Source: Phycisphaerae bacterium (GTDB taxonomy: Bacteria; Planctomycetota; Phycisphaerae; UBA1845; Fen-1342). From it: DNA of 62,798 bases. This document shows, piece after piece, positions 44,101 through 54,000 of the stretch (its first letter is position 1; each line of letters opens with the position of its first letter). The DNA lies in NCBI GenBank assembly GCA_028279405.1, contig JANQNU010000024.1, forward strand, positions 1-62,798, read 5' to 3'. The position numbers were made by a program, and so were the translations under genes. The notes under the pieces were generated by a model. That model had not been told where the DNA came from and ran no database searches. It was given only the letters and a program-made list of their open reading frames with translations.

Positions 44101-45854
44101 CCAACGGGACACTGATCTTCGACAAGCAATATCCGGGTGCCAGCGGCCTGCATACGCTTGAGTGGAATCTCGGCGCCGTGATCGCCGGGTCGGCCGGCAA
44201 GATCGAGGTTACGGCATTCGACACACTCGATCAGGCAACAACGCGCGTCGTGCTCGTGCGTCTGGGAGGCGTCGGCACACGAACGGATAGCGACAACGAT
44301 GGCATCCCCGACAGTTGCGACAACTGCCCTGACCACGCCAACCCGGACCAGGCCGACTGCGACTTCGACGGCGAAGGCGACGTCTGTGCGATCGCAGGCG
44401 GCGCGCCAGACTGCAATGGCAACGGGATCCCCGATAGTTGCGACCTCGCGGCCCGGACCGCTTTCGACTGTAACGGCAACGGCATCCCGGACGAGTGCGA
44501 AACGGATTGCAACGGTAACGGGTTGCACGATGACTGCGATCTGGCTTCCGGTACGAGCCTGGACTGCAACGAGAACGACATCCCGGACGAATGCGACATC
44601 GCTGCCGGCACAAGCAAGGACTGCAATGCCAACGGCGTTCCCGACGAGTGTGAGTACAGCGCCGCACGGGATTGCAACGACAACGGGGTCCTTGACGAGT
44701 GCGATATCGCGAACGGCGTGAGCGTCGATTGCGACGGCAACCTGATTCCTGATGATTGCGAACTTCGCGGTCGCTTGATGGAAACGATCGTCTCCGGGGA
44801 GCCGCTTGGCGGGCCGGCGGCGGTCGTGGCAGACCATTTCTCGTCAGACCTCTTCGTGCTCGACCAGAAGGACCTGAAGCGCGTGACGGTCGACGGGGCA
44901 GTCGGCGTCATCACCAACGACTTCGCCGGCGGGTTGCTGGCGGCGGCGCAGGACATCCTGGCAGACGAACTGATCGTGACCTCCTGGTCACCGTTCGGAA
45001 CCCAGCTCTACCGCGTGGACAGCGTTGGGACCGTTATGCTGCTGGCGGATCTGCCCACGGATTCGCTGATCCTCGGGATCGCGATCGAGCCCCAATCGGG
45101 ACGCATCTTCGTCAGCCGACCGCTCGTCAACGCGATCGACGAGGTCCTGCCGGACGGCACGCTTCAAGGGATCGTTGCCGGTGCACCACTGAGCTCCCCC
45201 GGAGCATTGCTCTACGAGGCAACGAGTGGCGCCCTGGTTTGCGCCGATGGCGCCGGTCAGCTTTGGCGGGTCACGTTGGCCGGAACGACCGAGCTGATGG
45301 CCGACACGTCGAGCGTCGGCACGTTTTTCTCGCTCGCGAAGGACTACCGCACCGGCGATTATCTGGGGACGAGCAACCTCGGCGAGGTCCTCCGCGTCAC
45401 GCCGACCGGCTCCAGCGAGGTGTGGTTGGCCGCGCCGTCCGTTGGGTCGACTCGTGGGTTCACACGCCATTCCCGAACAGGTCGCTTCGCGGTGACGACC
45501 CTTGCAAACCCGATCGGAGTCCATTGGTTCTATCCGGAGAACGACTGTAACGGGAATCAGCAGCCCGACCCCTGCGACATCGCTCAGGGAATCGCGCTCG
45601 ACCTCGACGGCAACGGTGTTCCCGACGCCTGTGATCCGGTTCGATCGTTGGGTGACGTGAATTGCGACGGCATCCTCAACGTACTCGACCTGGTGATCTT
45701 CGAGCTCGCGTTGAGCGGCGAGGAGCTGTACCTGGCGACGTATCCTGATTGTGACTGGTACAACGCGGATCTGGACTGCGACGGATTCGTCACGGAAGAC
45801 GACCGTCTGCGACTCAGCGCGTGTATCCAAGCCGGGATGTGTGACTGCCCGTAG
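41118..45854 (+). CDS. Large secreted NHL-propeller protein with Ca-binding repeats and dockerin-like tail
   Basis: Protein of 1578 residues. A signal peptide (about 1-35) is followed by a roughly 500-residue beta-rich region without a clear family. Residues about 540-930 have NHL-type propeller repeats (FRFPQGIDVDESGNVYVVDSENHRIQRW, FAYPFGIAIDNTYGVVHVTDLGNDRVQAF). A region from about 1055 to 1220 is a run of DCNGNGIPDECD-type calcium-binding repeats with many Cys. It then has a second propeller-like stretch and a dockerin-like end (DVNCDGILNVLDLVIFELAL and LDCDGFVTEDDRLRLSACIQ). GGAGTC precedes the ATG. These features suggest a calcium-dependent surface protein. Function unknown. A strong hairpin follows the stop. 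Confidence 0.88.
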   Translation: MRCASDRGARTARAGHLKSKLALLPIAALVGTCAAQITSGPAQPGPVPQLIPWEKVNGGHYIDAGFPATQPNEAVVLRLSNGDIRYFFRTANFGYLMGRLSATREWQLWSDPSWSSASDLVPASVEHMFGRYGRLRPFERLGQPGNQPVLGGVALSCATRSGPIGFNAHGFTTSFRFDGVSFDQWDGDDVYDPNAMDPVFRAWPGSAGDFAFDPATGTGIAVGRVGPANQSHTGLTAALYVDTDNVPSWRRWTRESTANDPNDPIACDEPGFMVFEDGDWGPNESAPCMRATLLFDANAPWDQISQNSARIAHITGTDRYLLTFRNGSDAVAARFVGSGPSGPEWQWWDGAAWQAGGTYDFAPIRPSGWGSGQTMFVSADGQVSILIRNGNDLREILYDDATETFSVEASVATIRSASGASGFCTGRAPNGTAWLISTPDGHRIEYRRRPTAQSVWSAPQAIYSDMMAEIYPAAIGFAGNAIPVLVLAESLGGNEHRLCAISSRSSFWNTEVPLQVDPPPAPMLLSPSRLVYEREVVHRAPPEGGPPEGQAYGAGTPGSMGVDADGYVYSGRYANTSLIIHPPNGQTWEDNHQWGLHWDFFDFPGGADVDNLRGKVYVADDMVLGGQGGLSTGGTVEIWEVARRDESVGYQAAGFIGYQVPPFFNKEYFSQTIGNFKWPADVAVDEQAGLLYVVNALRARVDVFDIENLWDDLEPFDRDGLFTAGIPSSYDDVVAQLVIDLVNINYLDDGGPPGDDGGNDLLWVSQDLEGEIIPFLKVQTSFLDLPTNRQQRFLRNVHQEFKKRINRPDFLTSFGSYGTGPGEFRFPQGIDVDESGNVYVVDSENHRIQRWRDDGAGYVFDSAWGQIGRGPGEFAYPFGIAIDNTYGVVHVTDLGNDRVQAFGLSGDFRYEWGAWEDASGVRYLDRSAGIATDDRGQLLIGVDRNIARFRVADSPPKLVVLHPPQCEVMPYGANDVTVQASDDHGVTRFRLRVFANGTLIFDKQYPGASGLHTLEWNLGAVIAGSAGKIEVTAFDTLDQATTRVVLVRLGGVGTRTDSDNDGIPDSCDNCPDHANPDQADCDFDGEGDVCAIAGGAPDCNGNGIPDSCDLAARTAFDCNGNGIPDECETDCNGNGLHDDCDLASGTSLDCNENDIPDECDIAAGTSKDCNANGVPDECEYSAARDCNDNGVLDECDIANGVSVDCDGNLIPDDCELRGRLMETIVSGEPLGGPAAVVADHFSSDLFVLDQKDLKRVTVDGAVGVITNDFAGGLLAAAQDILADELIVTSWSPFGTQLYRVDSVGTVMLLADLPTDSLILGIAIEPQSGRIFVSRPLVNAIDEVLPDGTLQGIVAGAPLSSPGALLYEATSGALVCADGAGQLWRVTLAGTTELMADTSSVGTFFSLAKDYRTGDYLGTSNLGEVLRVTPTGSSEVWLAAPSVGSTRGFTRHSRTGRFAVTTLANPIGVHWFYPENDCNGNQQPDPCDIAQGIALDLDGNGVPDACDPVRSLGDVNCDGILNVLDLVIFELALSGEELYLATYPDCDWYNADLDCDGFVTEDDRLRLSACIQAGMCDCP

Positions 45855-45871
45855 GTCGAACCGACCAAGAT

Positions 45872-45902
45872 CCGACCTTGCGCCATCACGGCGCAGGGTC
45901 GG
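45872..45902. terminator. Hairpin between convergent genes
   Basis: CCGACCTTGCGCC (45872-45884) pairs with GGCGCAGGGTCGG (45890-45902) with one G-U pair and loop ATCAC. It lies between the large secreted-protein gene and ruvX and can serve both directions. No T-run follows. Confidence 0.6.
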
Positions 45903-45904
45903 CC

Positions 45905-46369
45905 CTACGGGGGCTGTTCGGCAGACCGTCCTTCGTCGAGAAAACGCTGGAGGATAGCGGCGGCGGCGAGCGCGTCGCGGCCGTTTGCCGATCCGGACGC
46001 GGATTGGCGACGTCGGGGTCGGCGGCCCTCCGGCTCGGGCCGGCGCTGCGCGAGCCACTCGTCGGCCTGGGCAGAAGAGAGTCGTTCGTCCTGGGTGACG
46101 ACCGGGATCGGCGATTGATGTTCGAGGGCCGCGATGAATTGGCGGGTCAGACGAGTCTGGGCGCTGTCGGAGCCGTCCATGCTCAGTGGCAAACCAACGA
46201 CCAGCGTTGTGCCCTCGTGCGCCGTGGTCCACTCGACCACCTGATGTGCACAACCATCAAGGGAGTCGGCGGCCTGCAGCACGTCGGCCGGGAACGCGAA
46301 GTGTCGCTGCGGGTCGCTGATGGCGATTCCGATGCGTTTCGAGCCGAAATCGACACCGACGCACCTCAA
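45905..46369 (-). CDS. ruvX: Holliday junction resolvase-like protein RuvX (YqgF)
   Basis: RNase H-fold protein implicated in pre-16S rRNA 5'-end processing in E. coli and in Holliday-junction cleavage. The 154 residues begin MRCVGVDFGSKRIGIAISD with catalytic Asp7, then LVVGLPLSMDGSDS, DERLSS and NGRDALAAAAILQRFL. A basic insertion (RRPEPEGRRPRRRQSASGSA) precedes the last motif, longer than usual. The start is TTG at 46369 (no in-frame ATG or GTG upstream). Divergent from rpoB with a 278-base gap. Confidence 0.9.
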   Translation of the reverse strand: MRCVGVDFGSKRIGIAISDPQRHFAFPADVLQAADSLDGCAHQVVEWTTAHEGTTLVVGLPLSMDGSDSAQTRLTRQFIAALEHQSPIPVVTQDERLSSAQADEWLAQRRPEPEGRRPRRRQSASGSANGRDALAAAAILQRFLDEGRSAEQPP

Positions 46370-46448
46370 GAAGATCGTCCGATAATCAGGCGAGAATTAG
46401 GGGCAGGCAAAAAGTTTGCCAGACGGCCAAAAAATGGCGTTGTGGTTC

Positions 46449-46476
46449 TTGAAAACGGTATTGGCTGAGGTATAGT
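46449..46476 (+). promoter_or_regulatory. Sigma-70-type promoter of rpoB
   Basis: TTGAAA (46449-46454) and TATAGT (46471-46476) are 16 bases apart, both 5/6 to consensus. The start near 46483 gives a leader of about 165 nt before rpoB. Confidence 0.75.
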
Positions 46477-46647
46477 CATCGGTTCGCGAATGTTCGAGGA
46501 CGTCGGCTTTCTACGCGTTGCGGCAGCCAAGACACCGTTGCATACCGAACCCACAGTGAGCGATCTCGCCTACATGATTGCCGGCTCTCGATGCGCGCGC
46601 CTGCGGGGGCGTCACAGTAACGTACCTATTGTAGAGGAAATCCGCGG

Positions 46648-49600
46648 ATGAAGATTACCAGAGTTCGCGATTTTAGCCGCTTCGGCGACGCCGTGCTCGT
46701 TCCTGATCTGATCAGCATTCAGACCGAGTCCTATCAGCGGTTTTTGCAGGAAGAGCTTGCGCCGGGCAAGCGCAAGGACATGGGGCTCGAGGGGCTGCTG
46801 CGCGAGGTGTTTCCGATCGAGAGTTACGACGGGAACATGAAGCTCGAGTACGTCGAGTATCACCTCGATCCGCCGCGGTATACGCAGGATGAGTGTCGCG
46901 AGTTGGGGCTGACGTTCGGCATGCCGTTCCGGGTCGGCGTGCGGCTGCACCGCAAGGATGTCGAGGAGATCAAGGAAGAGGCGATCTACCTCGGCGAGAT
47001 TCCGATCATGATCGGCGGCGGTGAGTTTATCGTGAACGGTTCCGAGCGGGTCATCGTTTCGCAGTTGCACCGTTCGCCGGGTGTGGACTTCGTCAAGGAG
47101 TCGGCCGAGGGTGACCGTGCGTTGCATGCGTGTCGAATCATTCCGGAGCGCGGCTCCTGGATCGAGATCAACGTTACGAAGAAGGACGTGCTTGCGGTTC
47201 GGATCGATCAGAGCAGCAAGATCCCGGCGACGACGTTCCTGCGCTCGATGGATGAGAAGTACGGGACGGACGAGGCGATCATTCGCACGTTCTACGAAGT
47301 CAAGTCGGTGCGGGTCGGAAGTGCCAAGCCGGAGATGTGGACGGCGGCGCCGGTTGTCGACCCGGACACGGGCGAGGAGTTGGTTGGGGCCGGTCGTCAG
47401 ATCGGTGAGGGATTGAACAAGATTCGCGAATCGTCGATCAAGCAGTTGGACGTGATTTCGCGGATGACCGACCCGATCATCCTGAACACCCTGGCGGAGG
47501 ATGCGAGCCACTCGCACGAGGAGGCGCTGCAGAAGATTTACGCTCGGTTGCGCCCCGGCAATCCGGTCAATCTCGACAAGGCCCGCAAGCTCTTTCAGGA
47601 GAAGTTTTACGACGAGAATCGGTATCGGCTCGGCAAGGTCGGTCGGTTCCGCATCAATCGCAAGTTCGAGCAGGGCGTTCCCGAGACGGAGATGGTGTTG
47701 CGTCCGGAGGATGTGGTCAGTTCGCTGCAGTACATCCTTGCGTTGCGGAGTGGCGACGGCAGTGTCGACGACATCGACCACCTGGGTAACCGCCGGCTGC
47801 GGACGATTGACGAGTTGGCCAGTGAGGAGTTGCGCAAGGGCTTTTTGAAGCTTCGTCGAACCGTACAGGAGCGGATGAGCCTGAAGGACCCGGACTCGAT
47901 CAGCAAGGTCGCGGAGTTGGTCAATACGAAGAGCATCTCGAGCGCGATCGATTTCTTCTTCGGTCGAAGCGAGTTGTCGCAGGTGGTCGACCAGACCAAC
48001 CCGTTGTCGCAGTTGACGCACGAGCGTCGCTTGTCGGCGTTGGGGCCGGGCGGTCTGAACCGGAAGCGCGCGGGCTTCGAGGTTCGCGACGTGCACATTT
48101 CGCACTACGGTCGCATTTGCCCGATCGAGACGCCGGAAGGGGTGAACATCGGGCTGATCGCTTCGCTGGGTATATACAGCTCGGTCGATGAGTATGGCTT
48201 CCTGACGACGGCCTATCGCAAGGTCGAGCGTGGCGGGGTCAACGGTGAGATTCTGCAGTTGCGTGCGGATGAGGAGACTCGTTCGACGCTGGCGCCGCCG
48301 GACGTGGTCGAGCCGGGGGCGGACAGTGGGTTGCCGACGATGGAGGATCGCGCTGACTATGACGCGCGTATGAAGAAGGGGGCGCAAACGCGCAAGGGCA
48401 AGTTGCGCGAGGGCACGCTGTTGGCGCGGGTCAAGGGTGATCTCCAGCAGGTGACGAAGGACGACATCGACTATGTGGACATTTCGCCGAAGCAGACGGT
48501 GGGGGTGTCCGCGTCGTTGATTCCGTTCCTCGAGCACGACGACGCGAACCGGGCGCTGATGGGTTCCAACATGCAGCGGCAGGCGGTGCCGCTGGTACGG
48601 ACGGATCCGCCGTTGATTGCGACGGGTATGGAGCGTTCGGTGGCGGAGAACAGCGGCATGCTGGTCCGTGCGCGGGTCAACGGCACGGTGACTTTCGTTG
48701 ATGCCCAGCGGATCGTGATCGACGACACGGACGAGTATGAGCTGCGGAAGTTCGTCGGGCTCAACGAGCGCACCTGTCTGAACCAGCGTCCGATGGTGCG
48801 GATTGGTGATAAGGTGAAGAAGGGTCAGGTGATTGCTGACGGCGCGTCGACGCTGCAGGCCGAACTGGCGCTCGGCCGCAACGTGCTCGTCGCGTTCATG
48901 ACCTTCGACGGCTACAACTTCGAAGATGCGATTCTGATCTCTGAGCGTTTGGTGAAGAAGGACGCGTTCACGAGTATCCACATCGAGTCGCATGATGTGG
49001 AGATTCGCGAGACTAAACTGGGCCGTGAGGAGTTCACGCGCGACATTCCTAACGTGTCCGAGCGGGCGCTGGCGAATCTCGACGATCGCGGGATCGTTCG
49101 GATCGGGACGCGCGTCGATGCCGGCGACATTCTGGTCGGTAAGGTTTCGCCGAAGAGCAAGACGGAGTTGAGTCCCGAGGAGAAGCTGCTGCACGCGATC
49201 TTCGGCCGGGCCGGCGAGGACGTGAAGAACGACTCGCTCGAGTTGCCGGCGGGGCAGGAAGGCGTGGTCATCGGGGCCAAGCACTTCAGTCGTCGTACGC
49301 ACCTGTCGGATGAGCAGAAGAAGAACATCGATCGGCAGATGAAGGCCTTTCAGGCGGAGTGTGATGAGAAGCGGGTCAAGCTGTTCAAGCAGATGATCGC
49401 GACGATGGAGCGGTTCGCCGACCAGATCATCGACCCGAACACGCGTCAGAAGGTCGGTAAGAGCGACAATCCCGAGGTCATTCTCGAGCAGATCGAGACG
49501 TTTTCGCTGAAGTGGATCAAGAACGCGGAACATCGCGAGAAGGCGTCGGCGTTGCTCGACCAGTATCGTCCGAAGTTGGAGGCGATCGAGGCCGAGTGTG

Positions 49601-50463
49601 AGCGGCGGCTGGGCCACATGAAGCGTGGCGACGAGTTGCCTTCCGGCGTTCTGGAGATGGTCAAGGTATACGTCGCGACCAAGCGGACGCTCTCGGTTGG
49701 CGACAAGATGGCTGGCCGGCATGGCAACAAGGGCGTTATCGCGCGCATCATGCCGGAAGAGGATATGCCGTTCCTGGAGGACGGCACGCCGGTGGATATC
49801 TGTCTGAATCCGCTGGGTGTTCCGAGTCGTATGAATGTCGGCCAGATTCTCGAGACGCATCTTGGCTGGGCGGCGGCGGTGCTCGGCTTCCAGGTGATCA
49901 CGCCGGTGTTTGACGGTGCCACCGAGGATCAGATTCGGGCGTGCCTGTCGGAGGCGAATGATCACGTCCGGCAGCGCAAGGCAGATCCGGCGGTCGTTCA
50001 GCAGGCCGGCGATAGCGAAGAGATCCTGGCGGAGATGCCCTTGCGGGGCAAGGCGACGCTATACGACGGTCGCACGGGTGAGCCGCTCGATCAGGCAGTG
50101 ACGGTTGGTTACATGTACCTGTTGAAGCTGCACCATCTGGTGGACGACAAGATCCATGCACGTTCCACCGGCCCATACAGCCTGATTACGCAGCAACCGC
50201 TCGGCGGCAAGGCCCGCACGGGTGGCCAACGGTTCGGCGAGATGGAGGTCTGGGGTCTCGAGGCCTATGGAGCCGCGTACATTCTGCAGGAGTTACTGAC
50301 GGTCAAGAGTGATGACGTCGAGGGCCGGACGAAGATTTACGAGAGCATGGTCAAGGGTACGCACACGCTCGACGCGGGCACGCCGGTTTCGTTCGACGTG
50401 CTGTGCAACGAGATACGCGGGCTGGGTCTGAACATCCAGCTCGAGAAGAAGCGCCTGATCTAG
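46648..50463 (+). CDS. rpoB: DNA-directed RNA polymerase subunit beta
   Basis: Beta subunit of RNA polymerase, 1271 residues. Conserved blocks are present: [18 protein letters not shown] (rifampicin pocket), [76 protein letters not shown] precedes the ATG. The gene is not preceded by rplJ/rplL as in most bacteria: ruvX is the divergent upstream neighbour, with its own promoter in between. In the rifampicin pocket the key D516, H526 and S531 (E. coli numbers) are kept, while F514 and M515 are both Val. Confidence 0.97.
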   Translation: MKITRVRDFSRFGDAVLVPDLISIQTESYQRFLQEELAPGKRKDMGLEGLLREVFPIESYDGNMKLEYVEYHLDPPRYTQDECRELGLTFGMPFRVGVRLHRKDVEEIKEEAIYLGEIPIMIGGGEFIVNGSERVIVSQLHRSPGVDFVKESAEGDRALHACRIIPERGSWIEINVTKKDVLAVRIDQSSKIPATTFLRSMDEKYGTDEAIIRTFYEVKSVRVGSAKPEMWTAAPVVDPDTGEELVGAGRQIGEGLNKIRESSIKQLDVISRMTDPIILNTLAEDASHSHEEALQKIYARLRPGNPVNLDKARKLFQEKFYDENRYRLGKVGRFRINRKFEQGVPETEMVLRPEDVVSSLQYILALRSGDGSVDDIDHLGNRRLRTIDELASEELRKGFLKLRRTVQERMSLKDPDSISKVAELVNTKSISSAIDFFFGRSELSQVVDQTNPLSQLTHERRLSALGPGGLNRKRAGFEVRDVHISHYGRICPIETPEGVNIGLIASLGIYSSVDEYGFLTTAYRKVERGGVNGEILQLRADEETRSTLAPPDVVEPGADSGLPTMEDRADYDARMKKGAQTRKGKLREGTLLARVKGDLQQVTKDDIDYVDISPKQTVGVSASLIPFLEHDDANRALMGSNMQRQAVPLVRTDPPLIATGMERSVAENSGMLVRARVNGTVTFVDAQRIVIDDTDEYELRKFVGLNERTCLNQRPMVRIGDKVKKGQVIADGASTLQAELALGRNVLVAFMTFDGYNFEDAILISERLVKKDAFTSIHIESHDVEIRETKLGREEFTRDIPNVSERALANLDDRGIVRIGTRVDAGDILVGKVSPKSKTELSPEEKLLHAIFGRAGEDVKNDSLELPAGQEGVVIGAKHFSRRTHLSDEQKKNIDRQMKAFQAECDEKRVKLFKQMIATMERFADQIIDPNTRQKVGKSDNPEVILEQIETFSLKWIKNAEHREKASALLDQYRPKLEAIEAECERRLGHMKRGDELPSGVLEMVKVYVATKRTLSVGDKMAGRHGNKGVIARIMPEEDMPFLEDGTPVDICLNPLGVPSRMNVGQILETHLGWAAAVLGFQVITPVFDGATEDQIRACLSEANDHVRQRKADPAVVQQAGDSEEILAEMPLRGKATLYDGRTGEPLDQAVTVGYMYLLKLHHLVDDKIHARSTGPYSLITQQPLGGKARTGGQRFGEMEVWGLEAYGAAYILQELLTVKSDDVEGRTKIYESMVKGTHTLDAGTPVSFDVLCNEIRGLGLNIQLEKKRLI

Positions 50464-50503
50464 TCGGGACGGTCGGCGCCGCGGGCGCTGAGGAGGTGTA
50501 CGA

Positions 50504-50998
50504 GTGGCCGAGATTGTCTATGGCGGGCGCGACGACGTTACGCCGGAAGAGTTGACGGCCTTCTATACGGCGGTTGGGCACGAGATCGCCGCCCAGCCGG
50601 CCCAGATTCGCAAGATGCTTGAAAACAGCGCCGTGTTCGTTACGGCCCGCGCCGAAGGGCAGTTGATCGGCATTGCGCGGGGTGTCGGCGACGGGTTACG
50701 CGGCTACCTGACCGAGTGCAAGCTCGACCCGACCTGGCAAGGGCCGGCGGCGATCACGCGCAAGGACGGGCGGATCGAGCACGATACGAGCGGCATCGCG
50801 CGGGAATTGGCGCGGCGCGTGTTGCGGACGTTACAGGAGGAAGGTGCCCAGCGCATTGACGTCGTCGCGTGGAACACGGAGGTCGACTTCCTGGAGGAGT
50901 TGGGCTTCAAACGGCGCGGCGGGTACGTCGGCATGACGATTCAGGCGGACGAGCTGGAGCAGGCGGTTGCGGGCCAGTTGAGCACGGCGCGCGACTGA
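50504..50998 (+). CDS. GNAT-family acetyltransferase-like protein between rpoB and rpoC
   Basis: Protein of 164 residues. The pattern AVFVTARAEGQLIGIARGVGDGLRGYLTECKLDPTWQGPA ... GIARELARRVLRTLQEEGAQRIDVVAWNTEVDFLEELGFKRRGGYVGMTIQ fits the GNAT fold (beta-4, acetyl-CoA-binding helix, beta-5, and the C-terminal 'F.e.lGF....' motif). An insertion (ITRKDGRIEHDTS) splits the acetyl-CoA loop, so activity is uncertain. GTG at 50504 follows a perfect AGGAGGTG. It is in the same direction as rpoB (40 bp after) and rpoC (65 bp before), so co-transcription is very likely. Substrate unknown; its position suggests a link to RNA polymerase (inference). Confidence 0.8.
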   Translation: MAEIVYGGRDDVTPEELTAFYTAVGHEIAAQPAQIRKMLENSAVFVTARAEGQLIGIARGVGDGLRGYLTECKLDPTWQGPAAITRKDGRIEHDTSGIARELARRVLRTLQEEGAQRIDVVAWNTEVDFLEELGFKRRGGYVGMTIQADELEQAVAGQLSTARD

Positions 50999-51063
50999 CG
51001 GGGTGCTGGGTAGAGGAAACGGGAACAGGGACAACGTTCCTAGCTATATGAGGGTCACGATCG

Positions 51064-54000
51064 ATGGGTGAGACCGTATACGATCGCATCAACGATTTCA
51101 CGGGCGTTCGCATCACGCTGGCGAGCCCCAACGATATCCGTAGCTGGTCCTTCGGCGAGGTAAAGAAGCCGGAGACCATCAACTATCGTACCTATCGTGC
51201 CGAGAAGGACGGCTTGTTCTGCGAGCGGATCTTCGGCCCCGAGCGTGATTGGGAGTGTTTCTGCGGCAAGTACAAAGGCACCAAGCACAAGGGCATGATT
51301 TGTGACCGTTGCGGCGTGAAGGTGACGCACAGTCGGGTGCGTCGCAAGCGCATGGGGCACATCAACCTTGCCGCTCCGGTCTTGCACATCTGGTTTTTCA
51401 AGGCGATGCCGAGCCGGCTCGGTACGCTGCTGGACATGAAGACCAGCGATCTGGAGAAGGTGGTCTACTTCCAGGATTACGTGGTGGTCGATCCCGGCGA
51501 CTCGAAGCTCGAGTCGCGGCAGCTGCTGACGGAGGAAGAGTATCGCCGGGCGGTCGAGGAGTACGGCGGCACGGGGTTCCGGGCGCTGATGGGTGCCGAG
51601 GCGGTGCGTGAGCTGTTGGCTCAGCTCGACTTGCAGCGGATCTCCGATGAGCTGCTCGATGGTCTGAACAAGACCAACAGCAAGCAGAAGATCAAGGAGC
51701 TTTCGCAGCGACTCAAGCTGATCGAGGCGTTGCGCAAGAGCCCGAACGATTCGCAGTGGATGGTGCTGGACGTGATTCCGGTGATCCCGCCGGACCTGCG
51801 ACCGCTGGTGTTGCTCGATAGTGGCAACTTTGCCAGCAGCGACTTGAACGACCTGTATCGTCGAATCATCAACCGGAACAACCGGCTCAAGAAGCTGATC
51901 GACCTGAACGCGCCCGAGGTCATCATTCGCAACGAAAAGCGGATGTTGCAGCAGGCGGTCGACGCCCTTTTCGACAATGGTCGTTGCCGCCGGCCGGTGC
52001 TTGGCTCGAGCAATCGTCCGTTGAAGAGTCTGACGGACATGATCAAGGGCAAGCAGGGCCGTTTCCGCGAGAACCTGCTGGGCAAGCGCGTCGACTACTC
52101 GGCGCGAAGCGTTGTGGTGGTCGGGCCGGAGCTGAAGCTCTGGCAGTGCGGGTTGCCGAAGAAGATCGCGCTCGAGCTGTATCAGCCGTTCATCATCCGC
52201 AAGCTGCGTGAACGCGGTTTGGCGGACACGATCAAGAGTGCCAAGAAGATGCTCGAACGGCGCGACCAGCCGATCTGGGACATTCTGGAGGAGGTCATCT
52301 TCCAGCACCCGGTGCTGTTGAACCGTGCGCCGACGTTGCACCGCATGGGCATTCAGGCCTTCGAGCCGGTGTTGGTGGAAGGCAATGCGATTCGCATTCA
52401 CCCGCTGGTTTGCAAGGGCTTCAATGCCGACTTCGACGGTGACCAGATGGCTGTCCACCTGCCCCTTTCGATCGAGGCGCAGTGTGAGGCCCAGGTGCTG
52501 ATGATGAGCACCAACAATATTTTCGGGCCGGCGAACGGTTCGCCGATCATGTCGGCCTCGCAGGATATCGTTCTCGGCATCTTCTATCTGACGTGCAACA
52601 ACGCTGCCGAGCGGGCGGCTGTCGAGGATGGCAAGGAGCGACGCTTCAACTCGTTCGAGGAAGCGATCATGGCCTATGCTCACAAGCAGATCCGGATGCA
52701 TACGCCGATCCGTGTGCGGCTGCGTCGCGCCCAGGTGATCGAGAAGCTCGGCGAGCCGGCACTAGATGTACCTGAGGGCGGCGTGATTCTGACGACGATC
52801 GGCCGTTGCTTCTTCAACGACATTCTCGAGCCCGAGATGCCGTTCTACAATTACCCCCTGTCGAGCAAGGGTTCGGCGCGGGTGATTGCGGACTGCCACG
52901 AGCAGTTGGGCCGTTCGGCGACGATCGAACTGCTTGACCGGCTCAAGGAGTTGGGGTTCAAGCAGAGCACGCTTGCCGGCCTTTCGTTCGGGCTGACGGA
53001 CCTGCGTGTGCCGGAGACGAAGACGAAGATTCTCGATGCGGCGCAGAAGCTGGTGGATCGGGTGGAGCGCAACTTCGCCAACGGTGTGATTACGCCGATG
53101 GAGCGGCACAACCAGCTGATCGACATCTGGGTGCATGCACGTGAGCAAGTGACCAAGGCGATGATGGAGACGCTCGCTGACGACTGGCGCGACGACAGTG
53201 GCGAGGATGCCAAGCGCGGCGCAGCGAGTGCGCAGCAATACCTGAATCCGATCTATCTGATGACCGACTCCGGTGCCCGTGGCAGTGTCGACCAGATTCG
53301 GCAGCTGGCAGGGATGCGGGCGCTGATGGCCAAGCCCAGCGGCGAGATCATCGAAGCGCCGATCAAGGCGAACTTCCGCGAGGGTCTGACAGTTCTCGAG
53401 TACTTCAGCTCGACGCACGGTGCGCGTAAGGGACTGGCGGATACAGCGTTGAAGACGGCCGACTCGGGGTACCTGACCCGTAAGCTGGCGGACGTCGCGC
53501 AGAACGTGATCGTGCGCGAGCACGATTGCGGGACGGTTGAGGGGACGAACAAGAGTACGATTTACAAGGGTGAGGAAGTCGACGTCAAGCTCTCCGAGCA
53601 CATCGTCGGTCGCGTGGCGCGTGACACGATTCGTGACCCGCGGACGGACGAGATCATCGTCCGCGAGAACGACCTGATCACGAAGGAGATTGCCCGACGG
53701 CTCGAATCACCGCCGGATTCCGGCGGGCTCGGACTCGACACGATCCGTGTTCGCAGCGTGCTGACCTGCGAGAGCCGCGAGGGGATCTGTGCCCTGTGCT
53801 ATGGCGCGGACCTTTCGACCGGGCGTCTGGTCGAGGAGGGAATGGCGGTCGGGATCATCGCTGCGCAGTCGATCGGCGAGCCTGGTACGCAGCTCACGAT
53901 GCGGACGTTCCACACGGGTGGGGTTGCCGACCACACGGTCGTGGAGAACCAGATTGCGACGGCGATGCCCGGCAAGGTCGTCTACCACAACCTGAACGCC

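Noticed and set aside
43254-44837. 527-residue open frame opposite the large secreted protein
   Set aside because: Shadow of the Asp/Asn-rich repeats; Ala/Val-rich with no motif.
46612-49965. 1117-residue open frame on the strand opposite rpoB
   Set aside because: It is the antisense shadow of a GC-rich gene: Arg/Leu/Val-rich, no motif, and it lies wholly over rpoB.
51055-52701. 548-residue open frame opposite rpoC
   Set aside because: Antisense shadow of rpoC without family similarity.
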